64,000 nt of DNA from Pseudonocardia broussonetiae (GCF_013155125.1 NZ_CP053564.1:751501-815500), one strand, 5' to 3'; positions 30,129 to 41,283 are shown, counted from the stretch's first letter. Numbers and translations are program-made. The notes: generated by a model not told the origin, from the sequence alone.

Positions 30129-30134
30129 AGCCTA
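30129..30134 (-). promoter_or_regulatory. Leaderless -10 hexamer of the FAAL-like gene
   Basis: TAGGCT on the reverse strand, 6 nt before the ATG at 30122. A 10-bp perfect dyad (30138-30160) covers the region just upstream, where a repressor would block the promoter. Confidence 0.4.
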
Positions 30135-30137
30135 CGT

Positions 30138-30227
30138 GCGGAGCACCTCGGGTGCTCCGCGCAGGCTTTGCTCTGAGCACCCGGACGCAACGGGCCAGGT
30201 GGTGCGTATCGGTGCTCAGAGCAAAGC
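30138..30227. promoter_or_regulatory. Nested dyads in the divergent FAAL/M20 spacer
   Basis: Two dyads. The first has 10-bp arms GCGGAGCACC (30138-30147) and GGTGCTCCGC (30151-30160). The second has 17-bp perfect arms GCTTTGCTCTGAGCACC (30165-30181) and its complement at 30211-30227. All four arms share the heptamer GAGCACC/GGTGCTC. They lie between two promoters facing apart, so operator sites are likely; an intergenic repeat element is the alternative. Confidence 0.5.
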
Positions 30228-30244
30228 GGGAGCGGGGCGGGCAC

Positions 30245-30250
30245 TACCAT
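30245..30250 (+). promoter_or_regulatory. Possible -10 hexamer of the M20 peptidase gene
   Basis: TACCAT 8 nt before the GTG at 30259, without a ribosome site between. Confidence 0.35.
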
Positions 30251-30258
30251 CGACAGCC

Positions 30259-31644
30259 GTGTCCGACGCCGCCCTGCCGCCCTCCCCCGTCACCGCCGCC
30301 GTGCAGGCCGCGCTCCCGGGAGCCCGCGCCGACCTCGAACGCCTCGTGCGCATCCCGAGCATCTGGGCCGACCCCTCCCACGCCGACGACACCCGCCGCA
30401 GCGCCGACGCCGTGGCCGACCTCGCCCGCGCGGCCGGGGCCGCGGACGTGAGCGTCATCGCGGCCGAGGGCGGCGCGCCCGCCGTCCTCGCCCACTGGCC
30501 CGCCCCCGAGGGCGCGCCGACGGTGCTGCTCTACGCCCACCACGACGTCCAGCCCACCGGCGGCGACGACGAGTGGACCAGCCCGCCGTTCGAGCCGACC
30601 GAGCGCGACGGGCGCCTCTACGCCCGCGGCGCCGCCGACGACAAGGCCGGCGTCATGACCCACCTCGCCGTCCTGCGCGCCTACGACGGCCGCCCGCCCG
30701 TCGGCGTGACGCTGTTCGTCGAGGGCGAGGAGGAGTCCGGCTCCCCGACGCTGCCCGCGCTGCTGCGCGAGCACCACGCCGCACTGGCCTGCGACGTCAT
30801 CGTCATCGCCGACGCCGGCAACCCCGCCGTCGACGTCCCGGCGCTGACGACGAGCCTGCGCGGCCTGGTCGACGTCGTGATCGAGGTGTCGATGCTGGAG
30901 CGCCCGGTGCACTCCGGGGTCTACGGCGGGCCGGTCGGCGACGCGCTCACCGCGCTGTGCCGCACGCTCGCGAGCCTGCACGACGACGACGGCGAGGTCG
31001 CCGTGCCCGGGCTGGTGCACGGCCGCTCCGACGCCCCGGAGTTCGACGAGGCCACGTTCCGCTCCGACGTGGGCCTGCTCGAGGGCGTCGAGCTGATCGG
31101 CTGCGGCACGATCCCGGAGCGCTCGTGGAACAAGCCCGCCGCGGCCGTGCTGGGCATCGACGCGCCGCGCGTCGACGACTCGTCCAACGTCCTGCTCCCC
31201 CGCGCCCGCGCCGCGGTGAGCCTGCGCCTGGCCCCCGGCGACGACGCCGCGAAGGCGCGCGACGCCCTGACCGAGCACCTGCGCGCGCACGTGCCGTGGG
31301 GCGCCCGCGTCGACGTCCGCCCGCACCACGGCACCGCCGAGCCGTTCAGCATCGACGCCACCGGCGCCGCCTACGACGCCGCGCGCCGCAGCTTCGCCCA
31401 CGCCTTCGGCAACGAGGTCGTCGAGACCGGCATCGGCGGCTCCATCCCGTTCATCGCCGAGTTCGCGCGCACCTTCCCCGGCGCGGCCGTGCTCGTCACC
31501 GGCGTCGGCGACCCGGCCAGCCGCTGGCACGGCATCGACGAGAGCCTCGACCTCGGGATGTTCGGCCGCGGGGTGCTCGCCGAGGCCCTGCTGCTGGCCG
31601 ACGTCGCCGGCAGCGGTCCGGGCGCGATCGCGGTCGACGGCTGA
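30259..31644 (+). CDS. M20 family metallopeptidase (dipeptidase)
   Basis: 461 residues. Di-zinc M20 peptidase: LLYAHHDVQPTG (first metal His/Asp), GAADDKAGVMTHL (bridging Asp), EGEEESGS (catalytic and metal Glu), IADAGN, and a C-terminal His near RWHGIDES. Between them is a dimerisation domain with MLERPVHSGVYGG. It hydrolyses dipeptides, and some members act as N-acyl hydrolases. Start GTG at 30259 is set by homology; a much longer open frame upstream is antisense to the FAAL-like gene. Confidence 0.93.
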   Translation: MSDAALPPSPVTAAVQAALPGARADLERLVRIPSIWADPSHADDTRRSADAVADLARAAGAADVSVIAAEGGAPAVLAHWPAPEGAPTVLLYAHHDVQPTGGDDEWTSPPFEPTERDGRLYARGAADDKAGVMTHLAVLRAYDGRPPVGVTLFVEGEEESGSPTLPALLREHHAALACDVIVIADAGNPAVDVPALTTSLRGLVDVVIEVSMLERPVHSGVYGGPVGDALTALCRTLASLHDDDGEVAVPGLVHGRSDAPEFDEATFRSDVGLLEGVELIGCGTIPERSWNKPAAAVLGIDAPRVDDSSNVLLPRARAAVSLRLAPGDDAAKARDALTEHLRAHVPWGARVDVRPHHGTAEPFSIDATGAAYDAARRSFAHAFGNEVVETGIGGSIPFIAEFARTFPGAAVLVTGVGDPASRWHGIDESLDLGMFGRGVLAEALLLADVAGSGPGAIAVDG

Positions 31645-31669
31645 CCGCAGGGCGGTCCACTCTGGTCGG

Positions 31670-32641
31670 GTGATCCACGCACGCGGGCTCGCCCGCAGCT
31701 TCAGGACCCGCCGCGGCACGGTGGACGCCGTGTCCGGCGTCGACATCGACGTGTCCCCGGGCGAGCTCGTCGGCTTCCTCGGCCCCAACGGCGCCGGGAA
31801 GTCCACCACCCTGCGGATGCTCACGACGCTCATCGACCCCACGGCGGGCACGGCCACGGTGGCGGGCCACGACCTGCTCACCGAGCCGGTGGCGGTGCGC
31901 CGCAAGATCGGCTACGTCGGCCAGAACGGCGGGGCGGGGCCCGACTGCCGCGTCGGCGAGGAGCTGGTCCTGCAGGGCCGCCTCTACGGGCTGTCGGCCG
32001 CCGACGCCGCCCGGCGCGCCGCCGAGCTGATCCACGACCTCGACCTCACCGGCCTCGACACCCGCGTCGTCTCCACGCTGTCGGGCGGGCAGCGCCGGCG
32101 CCTCGACATCGCGATGGGCCTGATGCACCTGCCCACGCTGCTGTTCCTCGACGAGCCCTCCACCGGCCTCGACCCGCAGAGCCGCGCCAACCTGTGGGGC
32201 CACATCCGCGGCCTGCACGCCGAGCACGGCACCACGCTGTTCCTCACCACGCACTACCTCGACGAGGCCGACGCGCTCTGCGACCGGATCCTCGTCATCG
32301 ACCAGGGCCGGATCGTCGCCGAGGGCACCCCGGACGCGCTCAAGCGCCGCGTCTCCGGCGACCTCGTCCTCGTCGGCACCACCGACCCGGCCCGCACCGC
32401 ACAGCTCGTGGAGCGCCTGGGCACCGAGCTGACCGTCGACGGCCCGTCGGTGCGGTTCCGCGTCGACGACGGCGCGGCGGTGCTGCCCGGCCTGCTGCGC
32501 GAGCTCGACGCCGCCGGCATCACGATGACCTCTGCCGAGGTGCGGCGCCCCAGCCTCGACGACGTCTTCCTCACCCTCACCGGACGGTCCCTGCGCGAGG
32601 ACGCGCCGGCCGCTCCCGAGCCCGTGGAGGCCCGGCCGTGA
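31670..32641 (+). CDS. ABC exporter ATPase, DrrA type (pair 1)
   Basis: 323 residues, one nucleotide-binding domain plus the DrrA C-terminal extension. Walker A GPNGAGKST, signature LSGGQRRRLDI, Walker B LLFLDEPSTGLDP and switch His in FLTTHYLDEAD are intact. The DUF4162 tail ends in RRPSLDDVFLTLTGRSL. It powers the permease encoded next (overlap GTGA). DrrAB-type pairs export drugs, antibiotics or lipids. GTG start at 31670. Confidence 0.93.
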   Translation: MIHARGLARSFRTRRGTVDAVSGVDIDVSPGELVGFLGPNGAGKSTTLRMLTTLIDPTAGTATVAGHDLLTEPVAVRRKIGYVGQNGGAGPDCRVGEELVLQGRLYGLSAADAARRAAELIHDLDLTGLDTRVVSTLSGGQRRRLDIAMGLMHLPTLLFLDEPSTGLDPQSRANLWGHIRGLHAEHGTTLFLTTHYLDEADALCDRILVIDQGRIVAEGTPDALKRRVSGDLVLVGTTDPARTAQLVERLGTELTVDGPSVRFRVDDGAAVLPGLLRELDAAGITMTSAEVRRPSLDDVFLTLTGRSLREDAPAAPEPVEARP

Positions 32642-33402
32642 CCGTCGCCACCGAGACCTGGCTGATCTTCCAGCGCTCCCTGCGCCAGTCGCTGCGCAAC
32701 CCGTTCTGGGTCGTCATCGGGATCGTGCAGCCGTTCCTCTACCTCGCGCTGTTCGGCCCGCTGCTCATCCCGATCGTGCAGAGCACCCCCGGCTTCCCGC
32801 CCGGCGACGCCTGGCAGGTGCTGGTGCCGGCGCTGCTCATCCAGCTCGGCCTGTTCGGCGGGCTGTTCGTCGGCTTCTCGATCCTCACCGAGTTCAAGGC
32901 CGGGGTCGTCGAGCGGATGCAGGTGACGCCGGTCAGCCGCGTCGCGCTGCTGCTGGGCCGGGCGCTCAAGGAGACCGCCGTCCTGCTCGCCCAGGGCGTC
33001 CTGCTGACGGTGCTCGCGATCCCGTTCGGCCTGCGCGCGCCGCTCGGCGGCGTGGTCGTGGGCCTCGTGCTGGTGGCGGTGCTCGGCTTCGCGGCGTCGT
33101 CGGCTTCCTACGCGCTGGCGCTGCGGGTCAAGAGCGAGGAGGCGTTCGTCCCCATCGTGCAGTCGGTGTTCCTGCCGCTGCTGCTGCTCTCGGGGATCCT
33201 GCTGCCGATGTCGATCGCCCCGGCGTGGCTGTTCGCGCTGTCGCGGGTCAACCCGTTCGTCTACGTCGTCGACGCCACCCGGGCGGTGTTCGTCGGGGAC
33301 CTGTTCTCGGCCACCGCGCTCGTCGGGATCGCCGTGGCGCTCGTGCTCGCCGCCGTGTCGCTGCTCTGGGGGGTCCGCACGTTCCAGCGGGAGAGCGCCT
33401 GA
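32638..33402 (+). CDS. ABC-2 exporter permease, DrrB type (pair 1)
   Basis: 254 residues with six predicted helices (ABC-2 family): WVVIGIVQPFLYLALFGPLL, LFGGLFVGFSI, conserved EFKAGVVERMQVTPVSR loop, VFLPLLLLSGILLPM and VNPFVYVVDATRAVF. GTG at 32638 overlaps the ATPase stop by 4 nt. 26 nt separate it from the AfsR-type regulator downstream, on the same strand. Confidence 0.92.
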   Translation: MTVATETWLIFQRSLRQSLRNPFWVVIGIVQPFLYLALFGPLLIPIVQSTPGFPPGDAWQVLVPALLIQLGLFGGLFVGFSILTEFKAGVVERMQVTPVSRVALLLGRALKETAVLLAQGVLLTVLAIPFGLRAPLGGVVVGLVLVAVLGFAASSASYALALRVKSEEAFVPIVQSVFLPLLLLSGILLPMSIAPAWLFALSRVNPFVYVVDATRAVFVGDLFSATALVGIAVALVLAAVSLLWGVRTFQRESA

Positions 33403-33428
33403 TCCTCGCCGGAGGGCAGACTGGGCGG

Positions 33429-36400
33429 GTGCGGATCGGACTGCTCGGCGCCGTGGAGGCGTGGCCGGACGCGCCCGGCACCGCCGTCCCGCTGCCCGGC
33501 CTGCGCGTGCGCGGCCTGCTGGCGCGCCTCGCGCTCGACGCCGGGCGGCCCGTCGGCACGGCCGCGCTGGTCGACGACCTGTGGGGCGAGCAGCCCCCGG
33601 ACGCGGCGGGCAACGCGCTGCAGGCGCTCGTCTCCCGGCTGCGGCGGGCCGTCGGCGCCGACCTGGTCGGCACCGAGCCGGGCGGCTACCGGCTCCGGAT
33701 CGCCCCGGACGCCGTCGACGCCCTGCGGTTCGACGCGCTCGCCGCCGACCCCGCCCGCCTCACCGAGGCCCTGGCCCTGTGGCGCGGTCCGGCGCTGGCC
33801 GACGTCCGCGACCTCCCCTTCGCGGCCGCCGCGGCCGACCGCCTCGACGAGCGCCGCGCCGCGGCCGTCGAGCGGCGGGCCGCGCTCGCGCTGGGGTCCG
33901 GCGGGCCGGCCGACCTCGACGCCCTGACCGCGCAGCTCGCGGCCGCCCCGCTGCGCGAGACCACCGCCGCGCTGCTCGCCCGCGCCCTGCACGCCACGGG
34001 CCGCCAGGCCGACGCGCTCGCGGTGGTCGACCGCACCGCCGCCCGCCTCGCCGACGAGCTGGGCATCGACCCCGGCGCCGAGCTGGCGGCGGCGCGCATG
34101 GAGGTGCTCCGGCAGGCCCCGGCCCGGCCGCGCGCCGCGCCCCCGGCGGGTGCGCCGGTGAGCAGCTTCGTCGGCCGCGACGACGACGTGCGGCGCGTCC
34201 GGACCCTGCTCGGCACCCACCGGCTCGTCACGCTCACCGGCCCCGGCGGCGCGGGCAAGACGCGGCTGTCGCGCGAGGCCGTCGACGGCGAGCCGCACGT
34301 GCGGGTCGCCGAGCTCGCCCCGCTCACCGGCCCGGAGCAGCTCCCGGCCACGCTGCTGGCCGCCGTCGGCGGTCCGGAGCTGCAGCTGCGTGCCTCCGAC
34401 GAGGCCGCCGCGGCGGTCCCCGACCGGCTCGTGGCGGCGCTGACCGGCCGCGACACCCTGCTCGTCCTCGACAACTGCGAGCACCTGGTGCACGCCGCCG
34501 CCGCGCTCGTCGACCTGCTCCTGCCGCGCTGCCCCGCTCTGCGGGTGCTCGCCACCAGCCGCGAGCCGCTCGGCGTGCCGGGCGAGGTGCTGCACCCCGT
34601 CGACGCGCTCCGCGGCGCCGACGCCGTGCGGCTGTTCGTCGACCGCGCGGCCGCCGTCCGCCCCGGCTTCGCCCTCACCCCGCAGGTCGAGCCGGTCGTC
34701 GCCGAGATCTGCCGGCGCCTGGACGGGCAGCCCCTGCCGATCGAGCTGGCCGCCGCCCGGATCCGCACCCTGAGCCCGGCCGAGATCGCCGAGCGCCTCG
34801 CCGACCGGTTCCGGCTGCTCACCACCGGCCCCCGCACCGCGCAGCCGCGGCACCAGACGCTGCGCGCCGTCGTCGACTGGAGCTGGGACCTGCTCGCCGA
34901 GCCGGAGCGGGCCGTGGCCCGGCGGCTCGGCGCGTTCGCGGGCGGGGCCACGGCCGCGACGGCCGAGCGGGTGTGCAGCGGCCCGGACGTGCCCGACGTG
35001 TTCGACGCCCTCGCCTCGCTCGTCGACAAGTCGCTGGTCGTCGCCGTCCCCCAGGCCGAGGGGCCCACCCGCTACCGGATGCTGGAGACGATCCGCGTCT
35101 ACGCCGTCGAGCGGCTCGACGAGGCCGGCGAGCGCGAGCGGGCGGAGGCGGCGCACCTCGCCGTCGTGCTGGAGCTCGTCGAGGAGGCCGAGCCCCGGCT
35201 GCGCGGGCCCGGGCAGCTCGACCGCCTGGCCCGGCTGCGCGCGGAGGCCGAGGAGATCGACGTCGCGCTGCGCCGCACGGTCGCCGCGGGCGACTCCGCG
35301 GCCGCGCACCGCCTCGCCGCCGCGATGGGCTGGTCCTGGATGATCCGCGGGCTGCTCGAGGAGGCCCGCCGCTGGTTCGAGGCCGTGCACGTCCTCGACG
35401 GGCCGGCGCCGGCCGCGGCCCGCGCGCTGGTCACCGGCTACCTCGGCATCTCCTGCGTCGGCGGGGTCGAGAGCGAGCGGGGCACCGCGCTCCTCGCCGA
35501 CGCGATCGCGATCGTCGACACCCTGCCGGAGCCGCGGCACCCGCTCCTGGACCTGCTCGGCCCCGGCACCGACGTCTTCTCCGGCCGCGGCGACGACGCG
35601 ATCCGCCGCCTGTCCCACGAGGCGACCGATCCGTGGCTGCGGGCGTTCGCCCTGCAGGTGCGGGCCGTCGCGGCGGAGAACGACGGCCGCATCGACGACC
35701 AGCGCCGCCTGCTGCGCGCCGCCCGCGCGCTGCACGCCTCCACCGGCGACCGGTTCGGGCTGGGCATGGCGGTGCACTCGCTCGGCGAGCTGGAGGAGGT
35801 GGCCGGTGACCCCGTGGCGGCCGCCGCCGCCTACGACGAGGCCATCGTGCTGGCCGAGGAGCTCGGCAACGACGACCGCATCGACTTCCTGAGCCGCCGG
35901 GCCGTGCTGCACGCGAGCCAGGGCGACCGCGCCGCCGCCTGCGCCACCCTGCGGCGGGCGGAGGACGCCTCCGACGGGTCGGCACCGTCGCGGTGGACGA
36001 TCGCCGTGTCCCGCGCCGGGATCGAGCGGCTCACCGGTGACGTCGACGCGGCCCGCGCGGCCGTCGCCGTCGCCTCGGCCGGGCTGCGGCAGCTGGAGGA
36101 CGAGGCCGGCCTGGCGGTCGCGCAGCGCAAGGCGTGGGTCGGCGCGCTGCGCGCCGAGATCGAGCTGACGGCCGGCGACCCGGACGCCGCACAGGGGCCG
36201 CTCGCCGACGCCGTCGCCGCGGCGCTGGAGGCACGGGACGGGCCGGTGAGCGGGATGGTCGCGGAGGTGGCGGCCCGGCTGCTGCTCGCCCACGGCGACG
36301 CCGAGGGCGCCGCGCTGCTGCTCGGCGTCGCGCACACGCAGCGCGGCGCGCTCGACCTCGGCAGTGCCGACGTCCTCGCCTCGCTCGCGCAGGTCGACGA

Positions 36401-36527
36401 CGTGCTCGGCCCCGCCGCGGCGCAGGAGGCGCAGCGGCGGGGCCGGGAGCTGCCGCGCGACGACGGGCTGGCCGAGCTGGAGCGGGCCGTCGCGGCGGTG
36501 GGCGGGACCTACGTGCGGCGGCGGTAG
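33429..36527 (+). CDS. AfsR/SARP-type regulator (BTAD, STAND ATPase, TPR-like)
   Basis: 1032 residues. N-terminal winged-helix OmpR-like DNA-binding domain (MRIGLLGAVEAW, LVDDLWGEQPPDAAGNALQA, VSRLRR), a BTAD region to about 230, a STAND/NB-ARC ATPase with GPGGAGKT at 271-278 and LLVLDNCEHL, the WDLL-type region RAVVDWSWDLLAEPERAV, and a long helical C-terminus of TPR character. Such proteins activate secondary-metabolite or transport genes in response to a ligand or phosphorylation. GTG 33429 begins the DNA-binding domain. It probably controls the flanking ABC pairs (inference). Its last 19 nt overlap the convergent permease gene. Confidence 0.88.
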   Translation: MRIGLLGAVEAWPDAPGTAVPLPGLRVRGLLARLALDAGRPVGTAALVDDLWGEQPPDAAGNALQALVSRLRRAVGADLVGTEPGGYRLRIAPDAVDALRFDALAADPARLTEALALWRGPALADVRDLPFAAAAADRLDERRAAAVERRAALALGSGGPADLDALTAQLAAAPLRETTAALLARALHATGRQADALAVVDRTAARLADELGIDPGAELAAARMEVLRQAPARPRAAPPAGAPVSSFVGRDDDVRRVRTLLGTHRLVTLTGPGGAGKTRLSREAVDGEPHVRVAELAPLTGPEQLPATLLAAVGGPELQLRASDEAAAAVPDRLVAALTGRDTLLVLDNCEHLVHAAAALVDLLLPRCPALRVLATSREPLGVPGEVLHPVDALRGADAVRLFVDRAAAVRPGFALTPQVEPVVAEICRRLDGQPLPIELAAARIRTLSPAEIAERLADRFRLLTTGPRTAQPRHQTLRAVVDWSWDLLAEPERAVARRLGAFAGGATAATAERVCSGPDVPDVFDALASLVDKSLVVAVPQAEGPTRYRMLETIRVYAVERLDEAGERERAEAAHLAVVLELVEEAEPRLRGPGQLDRLARLRAEAEEIDVALRRTVAAGDSAAAHRLAAAMGWSWMIRGLLEEARRWFEAVHVLDGPAPAAARALVTGYLGISCVGGVESERGTALLADAIAIVDTLPEPRHPLLDLLGPGTDVFSGRGDDAIRRLSHEATDPWLRAFALQVRAVAAENDGRIDDQRRLLRAARALHASTGDRFGLGMAVHSLGELEEVAGDPVAAAAAYDEAIVLAEELGNDDRIDFLSRRAVLHASQGDRAAACATLRRAEDASDGSAPSRWTIAVSRAGIERLTGDVDAARAAVAVASAGLRQLEDEAGLAVAQRKAWVGALRAEIELTAGDPDAAQGPLADAVAAALEARDGPVSGMVAEVAARLLLAHGDAEGAALLLGVAHTQRGALDLGSADVLASLAQVDDVLGPAAAQEAQRRGRELPRDDGLAELERAVAAVGGTYVRRR

Positions 36528-37336
36528 AGCGCCACCGCGAGCGGGGCGAAGACCGCCACGACCACGGCGGAGGTCACCAGCGTCGCCGTCGCCGGGCCGA
36601 GCACCGGGCCGCCGCCCAGCAGTCCCCGCACCGCGTCGGCCGCCTTCGAGACCGGGTTGACCTCGACGAACCCGCGCAGCCAGGACGGCATGGTGTCGGC
36701 GGGCACGAAGACGCTGGAGCCGAACGTGATCGGCAGCATGATCAGCGCGCCGAGGCCCTGCACCGAGCGGGGATCCCTGACGACCATCGCCAGCGCGGTG
36801 AACACCCAGCACAGCGCGAACGCGAGCGCCATCACCAGGCCCATCGCGGCGACGAACGCCAGCGGGCCGGCGTCCGAGCGGAACCCGAGCAGCGCCCCGA
36901 ACGCGAGCATGACCAGGCCGGAGGTGACGTAGCGGGCGAGGTCGGCGCCGATCGCGCCGAGCAGCGGTGCGCTGCGGGAGATCGGCAGGCTGCGGAAGCG
37001 GTCGAAGATGCCGGTCTTGAGGTCGTCGGCCAGGCCGACGCCGGTGCCCGCCGACGCGAACACGACCGTCTGCACGAGCACGCCCGGGAGCGCGAACTGC
37101 AGGTAGGTGGCCGGGTCGCCGGCGATCGCGCCGCCGAAGACGTAGACGAACAGCAGCAGGAAGACCACCGGCTGCAGGGTGACGTCGAGCAGCGCCTCGG
37201 GCGAGTGGACGGTCTTGACGATGCCGCGCCAGGCGAGCGTGGCGCCGTGCCGGAGCGTGGACGATCCCCGACGGGTGGGGACGACCGTGGTGGGCGCGGC
37301 GGGTTCGAGGGTGGTGGTCATGCTGGTGGTGGTCAT
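36509..37336 (-). CDS. ABC-2 exporter permease, DrrB type (pair 2)
   Basis: 275 residues, about six helices. Seen: VTLQPVVFLLLFVYVFGG, LKTGIFDRFRSLPISRSAPL, and MLPITFGSSVFVPADTMPSW then FVEVNPVSKAADAVRGL. The N-terminus is rich in Thr (MTTTSMTTTLEP). ATG at 37336 overlaps the stop of the ATPase gene as ATGA; a second ATG at 37321 is possible. It is not closely similar to the pair 1 permease, so this is a separate exporter rather than a recent duplication. Confidence 0.91.
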   Translation of the reverse strand: MTTTSMTTTLEPAAPTTVVPTRRGSSTLRHGATLAWRGIVKTVHSPEALLDVTLQPVVFLLLFVYVFGGAIAGDPATYLQFALPGVLVQTVVFASAGTGVGLADDLKTGIFDRFRSLPISRSAPLLGAIGADLARYVTSGLVMLAFGALLGFRSDAGPLAFVAAMGLVMALAFALCWVFTALAMVVRDPRSVQGLGALIMLPITFGSSVFVPADTMPSWLRGFVEVNPVSKAADAVRGLLGGGPVLGPATATLVTSAVVVAVFAPLAVALYRRRT

Positions 37337-38298
37337 GCGGCGGCCTCCTCGGCGGCGCGGCCGGTCAGGGTGAGGAACACGTCGTCGAGGCTGGGCAGGC
37401 GCAGCCCCAGCTCGGCGACGGCGATGCCGGCGCGGTCCAGGTCGGCGCCGGCGCGGTGGAGCAGGTCGGGGCGGTCGGCGGCGACGGTGATCTCCCCGGT
37501 CGCGTCGGCCGCGGGGACGTGGCCCGGCGCCAGGTCGGCCACGACGGCGAGCGCCGCGGGCAGGTCGGCGCGGTGCAGCGGGCGCACGTGCAGCCGCTGC
37601 CCGCCGACGTCGGACTTCAGGCTGGCCGGGGTGCCCGCGGCGATGACCGACCCGCGGTCGAGGACCACCAGGTCGTCGGCGAGCTGGTCGGCCTCCTCCA
37701 GGTACTGGGTCGTGAGCAGCACGGTGACGCCGTCGGCGGCGAGCGCGCGGACCGTGTCCCACACCTCCGCGCGGTGGCGCGGATCGAGCCCGGTGGTCGG
37801 TTCGTCGAGGAACAGGACGTCGGGGCGCCCGATCAGGCTGATCGCGAGGTCGAGGCGGCGGCGCATGCCCCCGGAGTAGGTGCGGACGCGCCGGCCGCCC
37901 GCGTCGGCGAGCCCGAAGCGGTCGAGCAGGTCGGTGGCGCGGCGTCGGGCGTCGGCGCGGGAGAGGTCGAGCAGGCGCGCGACCAGCACGATGTTGTCGC
38001 GGCCGGTCAGGGCCTCGTCGACGGCGGCGTACTGGCCGGTGAGCCCGATGCGGGAGCGCACGGCGTCCGCGTCGGCGACGACGTCGTGGCCGAGCACCGA
38101 CGCGCTGCCGCCGTCGGGGCGCAGCAGGGTGGCGAGGATGCGGACGGTCGTGGTCTTGCCGGAGCCGTTGGGGCCGAGCAGGCCCAGCACGGACCCGGCA
38201 CGGGCGGTGAGGTCGACGCCGGCCAGTGCGGTCGTGTCGCCGTAGGTCTTGACCAGTCCCCGCACGTCGATGACGGGGTCGTGGGTGGCGGATTCCAT
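37333..38298 (-). CDS. ABC exporter ATPase, DrrA type (pair 2)
   Basis: 321 residues. Walker A GPNGSGKTT, signature YSGGMRRRLDLA, Walker B VLFLDEPTTGLDP, then the DrrA tail ending LPSLDDVFLTLTGRAAEEA. ATG at 38298 is set by the conserved HDPVIDVRGLVKTYG start. Transcribed with its permease toward the AfsR-type gene. A dyad about 180 nt upstream may be an operator. Confidence 0.93.
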   Translation of the reverse strand: MESATHDPVIDVRGLVKTYGDTTALAGVDLTARAGSVLGLLGPNGSGKTTTVRILATLLRPDGGSASVLGHDVVADADAVRSRIGLTGQYAAVDEALTGRDNIVLVARLLDLSRADARRRATDLLDRFGLADAGGRRVRTYSGGMRRRLDLAISLIGRPDVLFLDEPTTGLDPRHRAEVWDTVRALAADGVTVLLTTQYLEEADQLADDLVVLDRGSVIAAGTPASLKSDVGGQRLHVRPLHRADLPAALAVVADLAPGHVPAADATGEITVAADRPDLLHRAGADLDRAGIAVAELGLRLPSLDDVFLTLTGRAAEEAAA

Positions 38299-38473
38299 GA
38301 CCCGAGGGTGCGCCCGCGCCCTGACACCGGGCTGATCCGGCGCTGACAGCGGCCCTGACACGGGCGCCGGCACCGGGAGAGGGAGAGGGGTACCGACCCG
38401 CCGCCGTCGAACGGCGGGCCGGCGCCTCGGTGTGCGTGCTCCCCAGCAGGGGTCCCCCGACCCCCCTCGCACG

Positions 38474-38494
38474 ACCACCACGCTAGGCGGTGGT
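38474..38494. promoter_or_regulatory. Dyad in the spacer upstream of ABC pair 2
   Basis: ACCACC and GGTGGT flank a 9-nt centre containing CTAGG. It lies in the 238-nt gap between the ABC-F stop and the pair 2 ATPase start, about 180 nt before that start. TetR-type operators have this form, but no TetR gene is nearby. The rest of the gap (38299-38536) holds no other clear feature. Confidence 0.3.
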
Positions 38495-38536
38495 GATCAC
38501 GCGCGCCTCGGTCGAAAGTCTGATCCCGGGGGGCCG

Positions 38537-40335
<1,799 letters not shown>

Positions 40336-40336
<1 letters not shown>

Positions 40337-41283
40337 CAGGCACGCACCGACGGCCAGCTCGTGGGCGGGGCGGGTTCCTCGACGACGCGCGCGCCGGGCA
40401 CCGGCCCGTGGGCCACGCGCACCGTGCGGCAGACGCCGAGCCCGGCCAGCTCCGCGGCGGCCTCCATCGCGGCCTCGGCGCTCGTGCACAGGAACGCGCA
40501 GGTGGGCCCGGAGCCGGACACGATCCCGGCCAGCGCCCCGGCGTCGACGCCCGCGCGCAGCGTGCGCCGCAGCTCCGGCACCATGCTGACGGCCGCGGCC
40601 TGCAGGTCGTTGCCCAGCGACAGCGCGAGCTGCCGGGGGTCGCCGCCCGCGATGGCCTCCAGCACCGGCTCCACCGGACGGTCGACGGGCTCGGCGTCGC
40701 CGCGCAGGCGGTCGAGCTCGCCGAACACCCGGGGCGTCGACAGCCCGCCCCGGTGCAGCGCGATCACCCAGTGCAGCGGGTGCCGCGACAGGACCGGCAC
40801 GATCCGCTCGCCGCGTCCGGTGCCCAGCGCGGTGCCGCCGTAGAGGGCGAAGGTGACGTCGCTGCCCAGCTCGGCGGCGATCGGGGCCAGCTCGTCGCGG
40901 GTGAGGTCGAGCTTCCACAGCGCCGACAGCCCGACCAGCGTGGCCGCGGCGTCGGCGCTGCCGCCCGCCATGCCCCCGGCGACCGGGATGCCCTTGCGCA
41001 GCACCAGCGTGACGTCGGGGTCGCGGCCCGCCTGCTCGGCCAGCCGCTGCACCGCGCGCCAGGCGAGGTTCGTCTCGTCGGCCGGCACCTCGCTGACGCC
41101 CTCGCCGAACACCTCGATGCCGGGCTCCCCCTGCGTCACGCTCACCTCGTCGAACAGGCTCACCGCGTGGAAGACCGTGACGAGGTCGTGGAAGCCGTCC
41201 TCGCGCACCGGGCCCACGGCCAGATGCAGGTTGATCTTGGCGGGGACCCGGACGGTGACCGGGGGTGGGACGGCGGACAGCAC
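40336..41283 (-). CDS. ispE: IspE, CDP-methyl-erythritol kinase
   Basis: 315 residues, GHMP kinase of the non-mevalonate isoprenoid pathway; phosphorylates CDP-ME at position 2. Seen: [12 protein letters not shown] (substrate Lys), [28 protein letters not shown] (ATP loop), and [17 protein letters not shown] at 41283. In mycobacteria ispE directly follows rsmA; here an MFS pump gene lies between them on the same strand, with short gaps. Confidence 0.95.

Noticed and set aside
33261..36812. Open frame of 1183 codons antisense to the AfsR-type gene
   Set aside because: Low-complexity Gly/Arg/Val repeats, no recognisable domain.
31670..38298. The two ABC pairs as a recent inverted duplication
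   Set aside because: Permease and ATPase sequences differ widely, and the tails are not closely alike.
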